This document shows, in pieces, positions 8,683 to 17,230 of a DNA stretch of 64,000 bases (position 1 is its first letter; every line of letters begins with the position of its first letter). A program made the translations under genes and the position numbers. The DNA is taken from positions 868,001-932,000 of the forward strand of contig NZ_CP034842.1 of the NCBI RefSeq assembly GCF_004006635.1, in the 5' to 3' direction. This DNA comes from Fusobacterium necrophorum subsp. necrophorum. GTDB taxonomy: Bacteria > Fusobacteriota > Fusobacteriia > Fusobacteriales > Fusobacteriaceae. The notes under the pieces are model-generated. The model saw only the letters and a list, made by a program, of their open reading frames with translations, searched no databases and had not been told where the DNA came from.

Positions 8683-9630
8683 ATGGAAAATTTCATATTG
8701 GCAATGAATGTAGTGTTACCGATTTTAATCATTTTGACGATAGGTTATGGTTTAAAATATTTTAAAATGCTTGATGATTCTTCTTTAAATCAGATGAATA
8801 GTTTAGTCTTTCGAGTGTTTATGAGTAGTTTATTATTTATCAATATTTATCGATTGGAGGCTGAGGCGGTATTTCAGACAAAGAACCTGAGATTTATTTT
8901 ATTTCCTGTTTTCGGAGTTCTTTTTATGATTTTTTTAAGCTATCTATACTATTCTCAGGTGATAGAAGATTCTAAAAAATGCTCTGTTATGATTCAGGCG
9001 GCCTATCGAGGAAATTTTGTATTATTTGGAATTCCGATTGCCAGCAGCTTATATGGAGAGGAAGCTTTGGGGATTACTTCGCTTTTGTTGGCAGCTGTCA
9101 TTCCGACTTTTAATATTACCGCCATTTTATTGTTGGAGTTTTATCGAGGCAAGAAGATAAAATTTTCAAAACTTCTTATATCCACCTTAAAAAATCCTTT
9201 GCTTTTGGCTTCTACTTCAGCCGTGCTTTGCTTATTTTTTCATCTTCAAATTCCAGCTATTTTGGAAGCTACAATTTCAAGTTTGGCAAAAGTGGCAACT
9301 CCTTTGGCATTTATCGTGTTGGGGGGAAGTTTGGAGATGAGAAGTGTTAAAAAACATTGGAAATATTTATTATCTGCAAATATCGTAAAGTTAATTTTAT
9401 TTCCTCTTTTTCTGCTTGTGACAGCACATTTTCTACAGTTCAGTCCAATGGAAATGACAGCCTTTTTATCGGCGGCAGCTTGTCCTGCTGCAGTGGCTTC
9501 TTTTACTATGGCAAAGGAAATGGAGGCGGACGGAGATCTGGCGGGAGAGATTGTAGTGACGACAAGTGCTTGTTCCATTGTCACGATTTTCTTTTGGGTC
9601 TTTCTTCTAAAAAGTATTGCTTGGATATAG
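8683..9630 (+). CDS. AEC (auxin efflux carrier) family transporter
   Basis: 315 residues with about ten hydrophobic segments. The family order is visible: an N-terminal helix with LPILIILTIGYGLK, a middle cytoplasmic stretch after FYRGKKIKF, then FIVLGGSLEM and the C-terminal half with LSAAACPAAVASFTMAKEM. Members of this family export or import small organic acids such as malate; substrate cannot be inferred. It runs on into the decayed catabolic remnants that follow, so it may once have belonged to a sugar-acid operon, but it is itself intact. Confidence 0.88.
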   Translation: MENFILAMNVVLPILIILTIGYGLKYFKMLDDSSLNQMNSLVFRVFMSSLLFINIYRLEAEAVFQTKNLRFILFPVFGVLFMIFLSYLYYSQVIEDSKKCSVMIQAAYRGNFVLFGIPIASSLYGEEALGITSLLLAAVIPTFNITAILLLEFYRGKKIKFSKLLISTLKNPLLLASTSAVLCLFFHLQIPAILEATISSLAKVATPLAFIVLGGSLEMRSVKKHWKYLLSANIVKLILFPLFLLVTAHFLQFSPMEMTAFLSAAACPAAVASFTMAKEMEADGDLAGEIVVTTSACSIVTIFFWVFLLKSIAWI

Positions 9631-9634
9631 AAAG

Positions 9635-9880
9635 ATGAAAGCTAATTCCGAGAACTTAGATATAACCGTTCCTACAGAAACAAAAGCCATTTTAAAACGT
9701 ACTATGATGAAGATCAGCGAAAAGAGTATTTTATTGGCAGACCAAAGTAAGTTTGGAAAGAAGAAATTATATAGAGCGGCTCATATCAAGAATTTTCATA
9801 AGATTATTACAAATTATTCTTTTTCTGACACGGAAATAGAGAAGCATAATTTAATGGGAAAAATTATATCAGTAAACTGA
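9635..9880 (+). pseudogene. Remnant of a DeoR-family transcriptional regulator (C-terminus only)
   Basis: About 80 residues match only the C-terminal part of DeoR/GlpR-type regulators: TETKAILKRTMMKISEKSILLADQSKFG followed by HIKNFHKIITN, the usual VILLADSSKFG and DTIITD segments of the sugar-binding domain. The N-terminal helix-turn-helix and most of the effector domain are gone. The fragment begins just after the AEC transporter stop. It is best read as debris of a regulator that once controlled the catabolic genes whose scraps follow. Confidence 0.75.
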
Positions 9881-9909
9881 TACCAAAAAAGAGAAATTAG
9901 GGAGGGAAT

Positions 9910-10170
9910 ATGGTAAAGTATGTAATTGTCGCGGATGACTTAACGGGCTCGAATGCAACTTGTTCTCTTTCTTCTTGCGTAGAAGAACTTATCAAAAAAC
10001 AAACGAAATATACTTCTCATTATTTTAATGACAGTTTTTTTTGGGTCATCAATCGTTCTATTGGGATTACGGAAGGAAAAGAGCAATTACGACTATATTC
10101 TATTGCAAGTACAGTTGCATGGGCAGTAGGAATTGTGGTATTATTAATAATAAATATGATTTTCGGATAA
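9910..10170 (+). pseudogene. Deletion scar joining a four-carbon sugar-acid kinase start to a GntP-type permease end
   Basis: The 86-residue frame is a chimera. The first part, VKYVIVADDLTGSNATC, is the N-terminus of the DUF1537 four-carbon acid sugar kinases (OtnK/DtnK type, normally over 400 residues). The second part, FNDSFFWVINRSIGITEGKEQLRLYS followed by a terminal membrane helix, is the C-terminus of GntP-family gluconate-type permeases (normally about 440 residues). Everything between has been lost. A start codon with GGAGG is kept, so a short chimeric peptide might still be made, but neither activity can remain. Confidence 0.75.
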
Positions 10171-10207
10171 AATCAAATACTAAATGTTAAGAAAGAAGGA
10201 ATGACTC

Positions 10208-11176
10208 ATGTTGGAAGATCAAGAAATGATAGCAGTGGCTCAAGGAATTATTGATACTGAAATTCAAGGCTTGGAGAAGCTGAAGAAGTCTATGGGAAGA
10301 GAATTGATAGAGGCGGCAAAAACGATTTATGAAAGTAGAGGGAAATTGATTATCACAGGAATCGGGAAAACAGGAGCTATTGGAAGAAAGATAGCGGCAA
10401 CTCTTTCTTCCACGGGGACCACAACCATTTTTATGAATTCTACCGAGGGGCTTCATGGAGATTTGGGAATGGTAAATCCGGAGGATATTGTGATTGGAAT
10501 TTCCAATAGCGGAGAAAGTGATGAAATTTTACATATTATACCGGCTATTAAAAACATCGGTGCGAAAGTATTTGCCATGACAGGAAATCCAAACTCAAGA
10601 TTGGCTCAAGAAGCAGAAATTGTTTTGTTCTGTGGAGTAGAAAGTGAGGGTTGTCCGTTGAATTTGGCACCTATGGCTTCTACGACTTCCGCCTTGGCTT
10701 TGGGAGATGCTCTTGCCGGAGTTTTGATGAGAATGCGAAATTTCCAACCACAAAATTTTGCAATGTATCATCCGGGAGGAAGCTTGGGAAGAAGACTGTT
10801 ATCTCGAGTGAAAAACTTGATGAAGACGGGAGAGGACTTAGCTCTTTGTTCTCCGAATACGAAAATGAAAGATGTCATTTTGAAGATGAATGAAAAAAGA
10901 CTTGGAATTTTGTGTGTCATGGAGAACGAGAAGTTAGTTGGAATTATTACGGAAGGAGATATTCGAAGAGCTTTGTCTCGAGAAGAAGAATTTTTTACCT
11001 TTCGTGCCGAGGAGATTATGACAAAGAAATATAAAAAAGTCGAACAGGATATGCTGGCAAATGAAGCTTTGTCTTATATGGAAGAGGGAAAATACCAAAT
11101 TTCCGTAATGCCTGTGTTTCATGAAGAAACATTTGTCGGAGTTGTCAGAATTCATGACTTATTAAAACTAAAATAA
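10208..11176 (+). CDS. kdsD: Arabinose-5-phosphate isomerase, KpsF/GutQ family
   Basis: 322 residues, normal length. Residues about 35-165 form a SIS sugar-isomerase domain (GKLIITGIGKTGAIGRKIAATL, GISNSGESDE, NLAPMASTTSALALGDALA) and the C-terminal part holds two CBS domains (MKDVILKMNEKRLGILCV and EIMTKKYKKVE). It interconverts ribulose-5-phosphate and arabinose-5-phosphate, the first committed step to Kdo for lipopolysaccharide. AAAGGA precedes the ATG. It follows the decayed catabolic operon but is probably transcribed independently. Confidence 0.94.
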   Translation: MLEDQEMIAVAQGIIDTEIQGLEKLKKSMGRELIEAAKTIYESRGKLIITGIGKTGAIGRKIAATLSSTGTTTIFMNSTEGLHGDLGMVNPEDIVIGISNSGESDEILHIIPAIKNIGAKVFAMTGNPNSRLAQEAEIVLFCGVESEGCPLNLAPMASTTSALALGDALAGVLMRMRNFQPQNFAMYHPGGSLGRRLLSRVKNLMKTGEDLALCSPNTKMKDVILKMNEKRLGILCVMENEKLVGIITEGDIRRALSREEEFFTFRAEEIMTKKYKKVEQDMLANEALSYMEEGKYQISVMPVFHEETFVGVVRIHDLLKLK

Positions 11177-11223
11177 AAAATTGTAAATTCTACTGGGAGA
11201 GTGGGCTTAATTTAAAAAAGTAC

Positions 11224-11250
11224 TTGCTTTTTTAATAAATTTGGTATAGA
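11224..11250 (+). promoter_or_regulatory. Possible promoter for the DUF2828 gene leader
   Basis: TTGCTT, a short 15-base spacer, then TATAGA. If used, the transcript has a leader of about 230 bases before the DUF2828 start. The short spacer keeps confidence low. Confidence 0.4.
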
Positions 11251-11311
11251 ATTTATAAACAGGAGTTAGAGAAAAAGTTTTCCGATTTAAGTAGTGTTAT
11301 TGTGGAGTGTT

Positions 11312-11461
11312 CTTCTCTTCGATAAATGAGGGAAGCCAGAAAAAATAAATGAAGTAAATAAAATACAGAACTTAACAGCAAAAACAAGATAAAGTGAAAG
11401 AAACTCTTAAAAAGAAAGGCGATTGGAAACGATTGCTAAGACATGTATAAGTTCTGTTTTT
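11312..11461 (+). other. Structured leader (two helices plus T-run) upstream of the DUF2828 gene
   Basis: The 314-base gap between kdsD and the DUF2828 start codon has no credible gene but folds. The first hairpin pairs CTTCTCTT with GAGGGAAG over an 8-base loop (with G-U pairs). The second is a long-range helix: ACAGAACTTA at 11365-11374 pairs perfectly with TAAGTTCTGT at 11448-11457, and just inside it AGCAA pairs with TTGCT; five T follow the closing strand. The roughly 97-base domain with a terminal closing stem and a U-rich 3' end looks like a discrete small RNA or an attenuator. I infer this from pairing only. Confidence 0.4.
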
Positions 11462-11490
11462 CTTTTGGCTGGAATGAAGGAGGGAAAGAA

Positions 11491-12993
11491 ATGAATTTCA
11501 TGAATGTATTAAGAAATGTAACAAATTTAACTCAAACTTGGAATGGTGCCATAGCAGTGAAATCTACACAAAATGCTGTTGTAGACCTGTTTGGACGAAT
11601 AGGAAGCATGAGAAGTTGGAATGATAATATTAATTACAAAAAATTGGAAAAATTATTTCAAAGAGCCTATGCTGAAAACAGAGAATTAGCTGTGAAAGCA
11701 ATATTTTATGCAAGAGATTGTAGAGGTGGAATGGGGGAGAAGTCTGTTTTTAAATTGTTGATGATTTCTTTTATTAATTCCAATTTTAGACCTTTAGAAA
11801 GAGTTGTTTTAGAAAATTTAACGCAGATTGTAGAGTTTGGAAGTTGGAAAGATATCATAGATATCTTCTTAGCAACACAGTCTTCTGAATATAAGGAAAT
11901 ATTAGCAAGTTTTATGAGAGAGCAATTACAAAAAGACTTTAATAGCGAACATCCAAGTTTACTTTCCAAATGGTTGCCAACGATTAACTCCCGTTCTAAG
12001 CATACTGTGGAAAAAGCAAAAAAATGTATTGAGTACAAGATTTATGTAAAGAATTACAGACAAGATCTAATAAAATTAAGAAGAAAAATTGATATTACGG
12101 AGAGTCATATTGCTGCTGAAGATTTTGAAAAGATAGACTATTCAAATGTTTCTAGTAAATGTATGCTACTCAATCGACATCTTTTTTTGAAAAAGGATAA
12201 AATACGATTTCAAGAATATCAACAAGGCTTAGTTCATGGAAAAGCAAAGATACATTCCGAAGTTCTGTTTCCTGTAGATATTGTAAAAAAATACTACACA
12301 AACAGTTGGGATAATTGGAAATGCTCTGCAGAGAAATATGATGAAATTTTGGAGCAACAATGGAAAGCATTGCCAAACTATATGACGAAAGCTCTAAATG
12401 CTATTCCTGTGGTAGATACCAGTGCTTCTATGACAGGGACTCCGATGAATGTTGCAGTTTCTATTGGAATTTATATTGCAGAAAGAAATCCGAGTGAAAT
12501 ATATCGAAATAAATTACTAGAATTTTCAGAAGTTGTCGATTTTTTGGATTTATCCCAATATACAACATTACAACAGAAAATAAATGCTTTTTGTTATCAA
12601 GTGGCAAATACAGATATAGAAGCGGTATTTAAGGTAATATTACAAACAGCAATAGAACATAAATTAGAGCCAAAAGAGTTACCGACACATTTGATTATTA
12701 TTTCTGATATGCAGTTTGACGAAGCTACGACACAAAGTGTGAATAAGACCTTTATGGAAAACATGAGAAAATTATATGAGAAACAGAATTATATCTTACC
12801 TGACATTCTTTATTGGAATGTAAATTTTTTCACGAATAATTTTCCTGAAACAACACGAAAAGGAATTGCTTTTGTGAGCGGATATAGTCCAGCAATCATG
12901 CAGGCAGTGTTGAATACTGAAATATTGGAGCCTATAGAGGTTATCCGAAATGCCGTATTGGTGGAGAGATATCAAAATATTGTTTGGGAATAG
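11491..12993 (+). CDS. DUF2828 family protein (HEAT-like region plus von Willebrand A domain)
   Basis: 500 residues from the chosen start; AGGAGGG precedes this ATG, whereas the earlier in-frame ATG has none and lies inside the leader helix. The N-terminal two thirds are helical, with the family stretches NAVVDLFGRIGSMR, DCRGGMGEKSVF and FQEYQQGLVHGKAKIHSEVL. The C-terminal third is a vWA domain: DTSASMTGTPM is the metal-site DxSxS motif, followed by TDIEAVFKVIL, ISDMQFDEAT and PDILYWNV. This order matches the DUF2828 family of plants and bacteria, which has the same build as Ro60/TROVE RNA-binding proteins. Molecular role unknown. Single gene, followed by a hairpin terminator. Confidence 0.85.
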   Translation: MNFMNVLRNVTNLTQTWNGAIAVKSTQNAVVDLFGRIGSMRSWNDNINYKKLEKLFQRAYAENRELAVKAIFYARDCRGGMGEKSVFKLLMISFINSNFRPLERVVLENLTQIVEFGSWKDIIDIFLATQSSEYKEILASFMREQLQKDFNSEHPSLLSKWLPTINSRSKHTVEKAKKCIEYKIYVKNYRQDLIKLRRKIDITESHIAAEDFEKIDYSNVSSKCMLLNRHLFLKKDKIRFQEYQQGLVHGKAKIHSEVLFPVDIVKKYYTNSWDNWKCSAEKYDEILEQQWKALPNYMTKALNAIPVVDTSASMTGTPMNVAVSIGIYIAERNPSEIYRNKLLEFSEVVDFLDLSQYTTLQQKINAFCYQVANTDIEAVFKVILQTAIEHKLEPKELPTHLIIISDMQFDEATTQSVNKTFMENMRKLYEKQNYILPDILYWNVNFFTNNFPETTRKGIAFVSGYSPAIMQAVLNTEILEPIEVIRNAVLVERYQNIVWE

Positions 12994-13005
12994 CAAATTT
13001 TATCC

Positions 13006-13095
13006 TTTTTGTCAAATGGTGCTGATGGAGATAGACTATGAAATTTTCAAGAGGATTTTAGAGATATTAGAAAATATATCTCTAAAATCCTTTTT
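13006..13095 (+). repeat. Dispersed repeat with terminator hairpin, copy 1
   Basis: About 90 bases after the DUF2828 gene. It begins TTTTTGTCAAATGGTG, has a variable stretch, then TATGAAATTTTCAAGAGG, and ends in a perfect 16-pair hairpin (AGGATTTTAGAGATAT with ATATCTCTAAAATCCT, 8-base loop) and a T-run. A second copy lies after rmlB with changes in the inner stem that keep it paired. Here it surely serves as terminator for DUF2828 and, by symmetry, may affect queF arriving from the other strand. Confidence 0.75.
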
Positions 13096-13123
13096 ATATT
13101 TGACTTTTTTCATTTCTTCTTTT

Positions 13124-13606
13124 TTATCGATTATCCACTTTTTCCGGATACATATCGTGATTTACCATTCTATGAAGAGCAATCTCTTCCCATTTCGTTC
13201 CTTTCTTTCCATAATTGCAATAAGGATCAATGGAAATTCCTCCTCTGGGAGTGAATTTTCCCCAAACTTCAATATATTTAGGATCCATGACTCGAATTAG
13301 ATCTTTCATAATAATATTCATACAATCTTCATGAAAATCTCCATGATTTCGAAAGCTGAAAAGGTATAATTTTAAAGATTTACTTTCTACCATTTTAACA
13401 TTAGGGACATAAGAAATGACAATATTGGCGAAATCCGGTTGTCCAGTGATGGGACAAAGACTGGTAAACTCAGGGCAATTAAATTTGACAAAATAGTCAT
13501 GATCGGGGTGTTTATTCTCAAAGATTTCTAAGATTTCCGGAGCATAGTCCTGCGGATATTTTGTGCTCTGATTGCCTAATAAGGTCAAATTTTTGTTTTC
13601 TTTCAT
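13124..13606 (-). CDS. queF: NADPH-dependent 7-cyano-7-deazaguanine reductase
   Basis: 160 residues, the short single-domain (YkvM) type. It reduces preQ0 to preQ1 in queuosine synthesis. The catalytic Cys lies in [12 protein letters not shown], the NADPH/substrate motif in [16 protein letters not shown] with Glu for nucleobase recognition, and [16 protein letters not shown] completes the family pattern. It is last in the que operon, starting right after the queC stop codon. Confidence 0.97.
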   Translation of the reverse strand: MKENKNLTLLGNQSTKYPQDYAPEILEIFENKHPDHDYFVKFNCPEFTSLCPITGQPDFANIVISYVPNVKMVESKSLKLYLFSFRNHGDFHEDCMNIIMKDLIRVMDPKYIEVWGKFTPRGGISIDPYCNYGKKGTKWEEIALHRMVNHDMYPEKVDNR

Positions 13607-14302
13607 CTAGTTTCCTCCTCTTCCTATTACTAAAGGGTCAATATGGCCGTTTTCTTCAAAGGCTTTTTCTCGATCTATACAAGTTCCACACTGTCCACAA
13701 GGATATTCTCCTCCCTCATAACAACTCCAAGTGAGTTCGTAGGGAAGCTTTAAATCCAATCCCAGTTTTACAATTTCTTTTTTATGAAGTTTAAGAAAGG
13801 GAGCTTCCATCCTCACTTGTCTTCCGCTTCCTTCATAGATAGCAGTATTCATGGCTTCATGAAAGGCAGGGCTGCAATCCGGGTAGGCATTTCCGGCGGC
13901 ATCATCACTGTGAGCTCCATAGAAAATGATGCTACAGTTTTTTGAAATGGCGATACTTGCTGCAGTGGACAAAAATAAACCATTTCGGAAAGGAATATAG
14001 GTCGACAAGGTTTTCTCTTTCCGTTCTGCTAGTTGCTCTACGTAGGAACAATGGGGAATTTCTTTTCCGGAATGTTCTAGTAGAGAAGAATTGCTGTAAG
14101 CAAAAATCTTGGATAGATTGAGTTCTATTAATTCCACCCGATAGTAGTTTGCAATATTTCTGGCAGCTTGCAATTCTTTGTTATGTTTTTGTCCGTAAAA
14201 TGCACTGAGAGCGACAACCTGTTCAACACCATATTTTTCAATTGCCATAGCCAAACAAGTTGTACTATCAATTCCTCCGCTTAGTAATACTAATACTTTC
14301 AT
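13607..14302 (-). CDS. queC: 7-cyano-7-deazaguanine synthase
   Basis: 231 residues. Converts CDG to preQ0 with ATP and ammonia. The N-terminal PP-loop is LLSGGIDSTTCLA; the zinc site is the Cys cluster CYEGGEYPCGQCGTC near the C-terminus. The gene is one base from queF and close behind folE, in the riboswitch-controlled operon. Confidence 0.97.
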   Translation of the reverse strand: MKVLVLLSGGIDSTTCLAMAIEKYGVEQVVALSAFYGQKHNKELQAARNIANYYRVELIELNLSKIFAYSNSSLLEHSGKEIPHCSYVEQLAERKEKTLSTYIPFRNGLFLSTAASIAISKNCSIIFYGAHSDDAAGNAYPDCSPAFHEAMNTAIYEGSGRQVRMEAPFLKLHKKEIVKLGLDLKLPYELTWSCYEGGEYPCGQCGTCIDREKAFEENGHIDPLVIGRGGN

Positions 14303-14310
14303 GCTTCCTC

Positions 14311-14886
14311 CTAACTTCGTGAATATACTCTATTTTGTAGAAGTAAATTCTCTTTGAATTTTCCTAAAAAGCAGCTTGTTTCTGTTATGCTTTGCTGTTT
14401 TTTAATTCCTCTCATGGTCATGCAACTGTGTTTTCCCTGAATAAAAACGGCAACGTCCTGTGAGTCGGTTACTTTTTGCATGATTTCAGCAATATCCCTT
14501 CCCATTCTTTCCTGTAGCTGTAAACGTTTTCCAACCATATCACAAATACGGGCGACTTTACTAAGTCCTAATAACTTTTTATTGGGAAGATAGGCTACCG
14601 TCACTTTCATGTCATACATCAAAGCCAAATGATGTTCACAGACACTAAAAATCTCAATATCTCGAACTATAACCATATCATCACTTTCCGTTGGATGATC
14701 TCCCTCAAAGGTTTTTCCAAACATTTTCGCTAAATCAGCATTGCTGTATTGAATTCCCTCAAAGATTTCTTCATACATGTTGGCAACTCGTTCCGGAGTT
14801 TCCAAAAGACCTTCCCGTTCCGGATCTTCTCCGAGAGCAATGAGAAGACCTCGAATATGTTCTTGAATTGCTTTTTTATCTACCAT
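14311..14886 (-). CDS. folE: GTP cyclohydrolase I
   Basis: 191 residues. Makes dihydroneopterin triphosphate from GTP, the entry to both folate and queuosine. Zinc ligands are in [11 protein letters not shown] and in [12 protein letters not shown]; the core motif LGLSKVARI is present. Placement between queE and queC indicates it supplies the queuosine branch. Confidence 0.97.
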   Translation of the reverse strand: MVDKKAIQEHIRGLLIALGEDPEREGLLETPERVANMYEEIFEGIQYSNADLAKMFGKTFEGDHPTESDDMVIVRDIEIFSVCEHHLALMYDMKVTVAYLPNKKLLGLSKVARICDMVGKRLQLQERMGRDIAEIMQKVTDSQDVAVFIQGKHSCMTMRGIKKQQSITETSCFLGKFKENLLLQNRVYSRS

Positions 14887-15555
14887 TTACACTCCTTTCG
14901 TTTCCGGATCCCAAATAAATTTATGCATTTGTAATTGCATATTGACTCCGTTCAGGTGATATTTTTTCATAAAGTCCACAATAGTGGGAAGAGGAATTTT
15001 TCCAAAAACAGGACTTAGGTAAAGGGAACACTTTCCAATCAAAGAATATTGGTTCATGATTTCTCTTGCCCTTTCTAAATCTTGCAGATCGGAAACTACA
15101 AATTTTACAGTATCTTTGGCATTAACCGAAGAGAAATTTTCCAGACACATATATTCTTCCATATTACTTTGTGGAAGCTTATAATCCAGAGTAAACGAAG
15201 GCGGATTTTCAATGGATTGAAATTTTTTCAAAGGAATACTTCCATTTGTCTCAATTTCTACTTCAAACATTTTCTCTTTCGAAAAAGCTTCCAACAAAGC
15301 AAAAATATCAGATTGGAGGAGAGGTTCTCCTCCTGTTAAGGTAATATTTTTGATTCCTCTTTGTCTTGCCGTTTCCAAAATTTCCTCAAGGCTCATCCAA
15401 GTAAAAGGACTCTTTTTCGTATTTGCCCATTTGGTATCACAATAGGAGCAGTCCAAATTACAGAATTGAAAACGAATAAAAAGAGCCAATTGACCTGCTT
15501 TTTTTCCTTCTCCATTGATACTCTCAAACATTTCCACTACTTTATACTTCGGCAT
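14887..15555 (-). CDS. queE: 7-carboxy-7-deazaguanine synthase, radical SAM
   Basis: 222 residues. A radical SAM enzyme that contracts 6-carboxytetrahydropterin to CDG. The iron-sulfur cluster motif is CNLDCSYC (CX3CX2C) near residue 32, followed by NITLTGGEPLLQ for SAM binding. The start overlaps the end of queD by 14 bases and the stop abuts folE, so the operon is tightly packed. Confidence 0.96.
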   Translation of the reverse strand: MPKYKVVEMFESINGEGKKAGQLALFIRFQFCNLDCSYCDTKWANTKKSPFTWMSLEEILETARQRGIKNITLTGGEPLLQSDIFALLEAFSKEKMFEVEIETNGSIPLKKFQSIENPPSFTLDYKLPQSNMEEYMCLENFSSVNAKDTVKFVVSDLQDLERAREIMNQYSLIGKCSLYLSPVFGKIPLPTIVDFMKKYHLNGVNMQLQMHKFIWDPETKGV

Positions 15556-15985
15556 ATGATATCACATCTTTCGAATAAGCAGCACAGTTATTGGGTGTTT
15601 CATAGACAAGGGCTTGCGAAATAGGAAAGCCTTTTTTTTGAAAATGTTCATAAAAGAATTTTGCAAAATGTTCTGCAGTCGGTCGAAATTCTACCTCAAT
15701 GATACGAAATTGTTCTTCTTGTAAGGCATTGAGAAGGGATTTTTTAAGAGAATTTTTTTCGATAATTAAGGCATGATCAAAATACTCTGTAATTTCTCGA
15801 AGCTCCGTTTTTATTTCTGAAAAATCGAAAAGCATTCCACGACAACTTCCCTCTTTCTGTAAATGTTCTGCAGATATTTCAATTCGAACTTTCCAACGAT
15901 GTCCGTGAATGTTTCTGCATTTTCCTTGATAATCTTTTAAAAAATGAGCACTGTCGAAACTGGCTTCACTATGTAAAGTATACAT
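15542..15985 (-). CDS. queD: 6-carboxy-5,6,7,8-tetrahydropterin synthase
   Basis: 147 residues from the chosen start, an ATG with AAAGGAG in front; the open frame extends upstream into the riboswitch terminator and is not used. Zinc ligands are the histidines in FDSAHFL and NIHGHRW, with the catalytic Cys in GKCRNIHGH; the C-terminal Glu lies in LVYETPNN. First gene of the operon, directly under the preQ1 riboswitch. Confidence 0.95.
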   Translation of the reverse strand: MYTLHSEASFDSAHFLKDYQGKCRNIHGHRWKVRIEISAEHLQKEGSCRGMLFDFSEIKTELREITEYFDHALIIEKNSLKKSLLNALQEEQFRIIEVEFRPTAEHFAKFFYEHFQKKGFPISQALVYETPNNCAAYSKDVISYAEV

Positions 15986-16011
15986 GGCTTTCTCCTTTAT
16001 CAAATAAAAAT

Positions 16012-16036
16012 AGGGATAGATCTCTAGTCTATCCCT
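16012..16036 (-). terminator. Riboswitch-controlled terminator before queD
   Basis: On the minus strand, AGGGATAGA pairs with TCTATCCCT (nine pairs, 7-base loop) and is followed by a T-rich stretch. Its upstream arm includes ATAGACTAG, which can pair instead with CTAGGGCTAT at the aptamer's 3' end, giving a competing antiterminator. Confidence 0.8.
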
Positions 16037-16072
16037 TATACACAATTCCAAAAAATTGCAATAAAAAATAGC

Positions 16073-16114
16073 CCTAGTTTTGTTTATAGACAGGATGGTA
16101 CCAATGAACTGTCT
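16073..16114 (-). promoter_or_regulatory. PreQ1-I riboswitch aptamer
   Basis: On the minus strand the P1 stem is AGACAG with CTGTCT, enclosing a loop beginning TTC, followed by the A-rich tail TATAAACAAAACTAGG. This is the arrangement of class I preQ1 aptamers such as the B. subtilis queC leader, in which the tail folds back on the P1 groove and its last bases (here CTAG) form P2 with loop bases. It precedes queD, the first gene of the preQ1 pathway. Ligand binding would hold CTAG in P2, free the terminator and switch the operon off. Confidence 0.85.
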
Positions 16115-16120
16115 TTGAAA

Positions 16121-16149
16121 ATTGTATCATTGATATAAATGATTGTCAA
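16121..16149 (-). promoter_or_regulatory. Promoter of the que operon
   Basis: Minus strand: consensus TTGACA, 17-base spacer, TACAAT, ending a few bases before the riboswitch aptamer. Confidence 0.8.
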
Positions 16150-16220
16150 TCAAAAAGACAGGTTTTTATTTATCTTAGTCTCTGACACCTTTTAAGATTT
16201 CAAAAAGTTTTTTATTTTTC

Positions 16221-16249
16221 TTGAAATATACCTTAAAAGGGTGTAGAAT
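16221..16249 (+). promoter_or_regulatory. Promoter of the M48 protease gene
   Basis: TTGAAA, 17-base spacer, TAGAAT, about 70 bases before the start codon. Confidence 0.65.
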
Positions 16250-16320
16250 ACAGAAAATTTAAAATAAATTTAGCTATGAATCTGTAGCTAAAAATATATT
16301 AATTAAGAGGAGATGAAAGT

Positions 16321-17112
16321 ATGAAAAAATCAATTAAAATATTTTTTTTGGTATTATGTTCTAGTATTATGATGGCTTGTACCTCTACTGCCCCACTGAC
16401 AGGAAGAAATCAATTGAAACTGGTGAGTGATGAAAGTTTAGTTGCCAGTTCTGCAAATTCATACAATCAACTCATTCAAAAAGCAAAGCAGCAAGGAAAG
16501 CTGGCAAACAATACTCAGAATGGACGCAGATTACACATGATAGGAAAACGAGTAGCTTCTGCCGTTGAAAGATATATGTATCAAAATGGAATGGGAGATC
16601 GCATCCAATATTTACGCTGGGAATTCAATTTAATTGAGAGCAAAGAAATCAACGCTTTTGCTATGCCGGGAGGAAAAATCGCCTTTTATTCCGGAATTAT
16701 GCCAGTATTACAAACAGATGCTCGAATTGCTTTTGTTATGGGGCATGAAATAGGACATGTCATTGGCGGACATCATGCAGAAGGATATAGCAACCAACAA
16801 TTAGCCGGATTGGCAAGTGCTCTTACCAATGTCATGGTTGGAAAATCAGCTTCCTCCTTAGTATCTGATGGACTTTCCATCGGTTTGTTGAAATTTAACC
16901 GTACGCAAGAATACGAAGCGGATAAATATGGAATGATTTTTATGGCAATGGCAGGCTATGACCCTACAGAAGCTATTTATGCGGAAATGAAAATGGCCTC
17001 TCTTTCAGAAAGCAGTGGTTCAGATTTTCTATCTACACATCCGGCAAATGAGAAGCGAATTGCTGCCTTAAAAGCATTTTTACCGGAAGCAATGAAATAT
17101 TATAAGAAATAA
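16321..17112 (+). CDS. M48-family zinc metalloprotease, lipoprotein
   Basis: 263 residues. The N-terminus is a lipoprotein signal with a lipobox ending MMAC at residue 20, so the enzyme probably sits on a periplasmic membrane face, like E. coli LoiP/YcaL or the BepA group. The zinc site is MGHEIGHVIGGHHAEG with the third ligand in EYEADKYG, and LSTHPANEKR near the C-terminus is a conserved end motif. Likely role is quality control of outer-membrane or exported proteins. Single gene with its own promoter. Confidence 0.92.
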   Translation: MKKSIKIFFLVLCSSIMMACTSTAPLTGRNQLKLVSDESLVASSANSYNQLIQKAKQQGKLANNTQNGRRLHMIGKRVASAVERYMYQNGMGDRIQYLRWEFNLIESKEINAFAMPGGKIAFYSGIMPVLQTDARIAFVMGHEIGHVIGGHHAEGYSNQQLAGLASALTNVMVGKSASSLVSDGLSIGLLKFNRTQEYEADKYGMIFMAMAGYDPTEAIYAEMKMASLSESSGSDFLSTHPANEKRIAALKAFLPEAMKYYKK

Positions 17113-17148
17113 ATTTTTTAGATAGGTAAAAAAATTTATCTTAGACTA

Positions 17149-17177
17149 TAGACAAAAGATTACAAAAATGTTATATT
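17149..17177 (+). promoter_or_regulatory. Promoter of the two-partner secretion operon
   Basis: TAGACA, 17-base spacer, TATATT, about 50 bases before the tpsA start codon. Confidence 0.55.
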
Positions 17178-17230
17178 ATAGTTCTAGTATTATATATGAA
17201 ATTATTGTAAAAAAAAGGGGAGGAGATATC

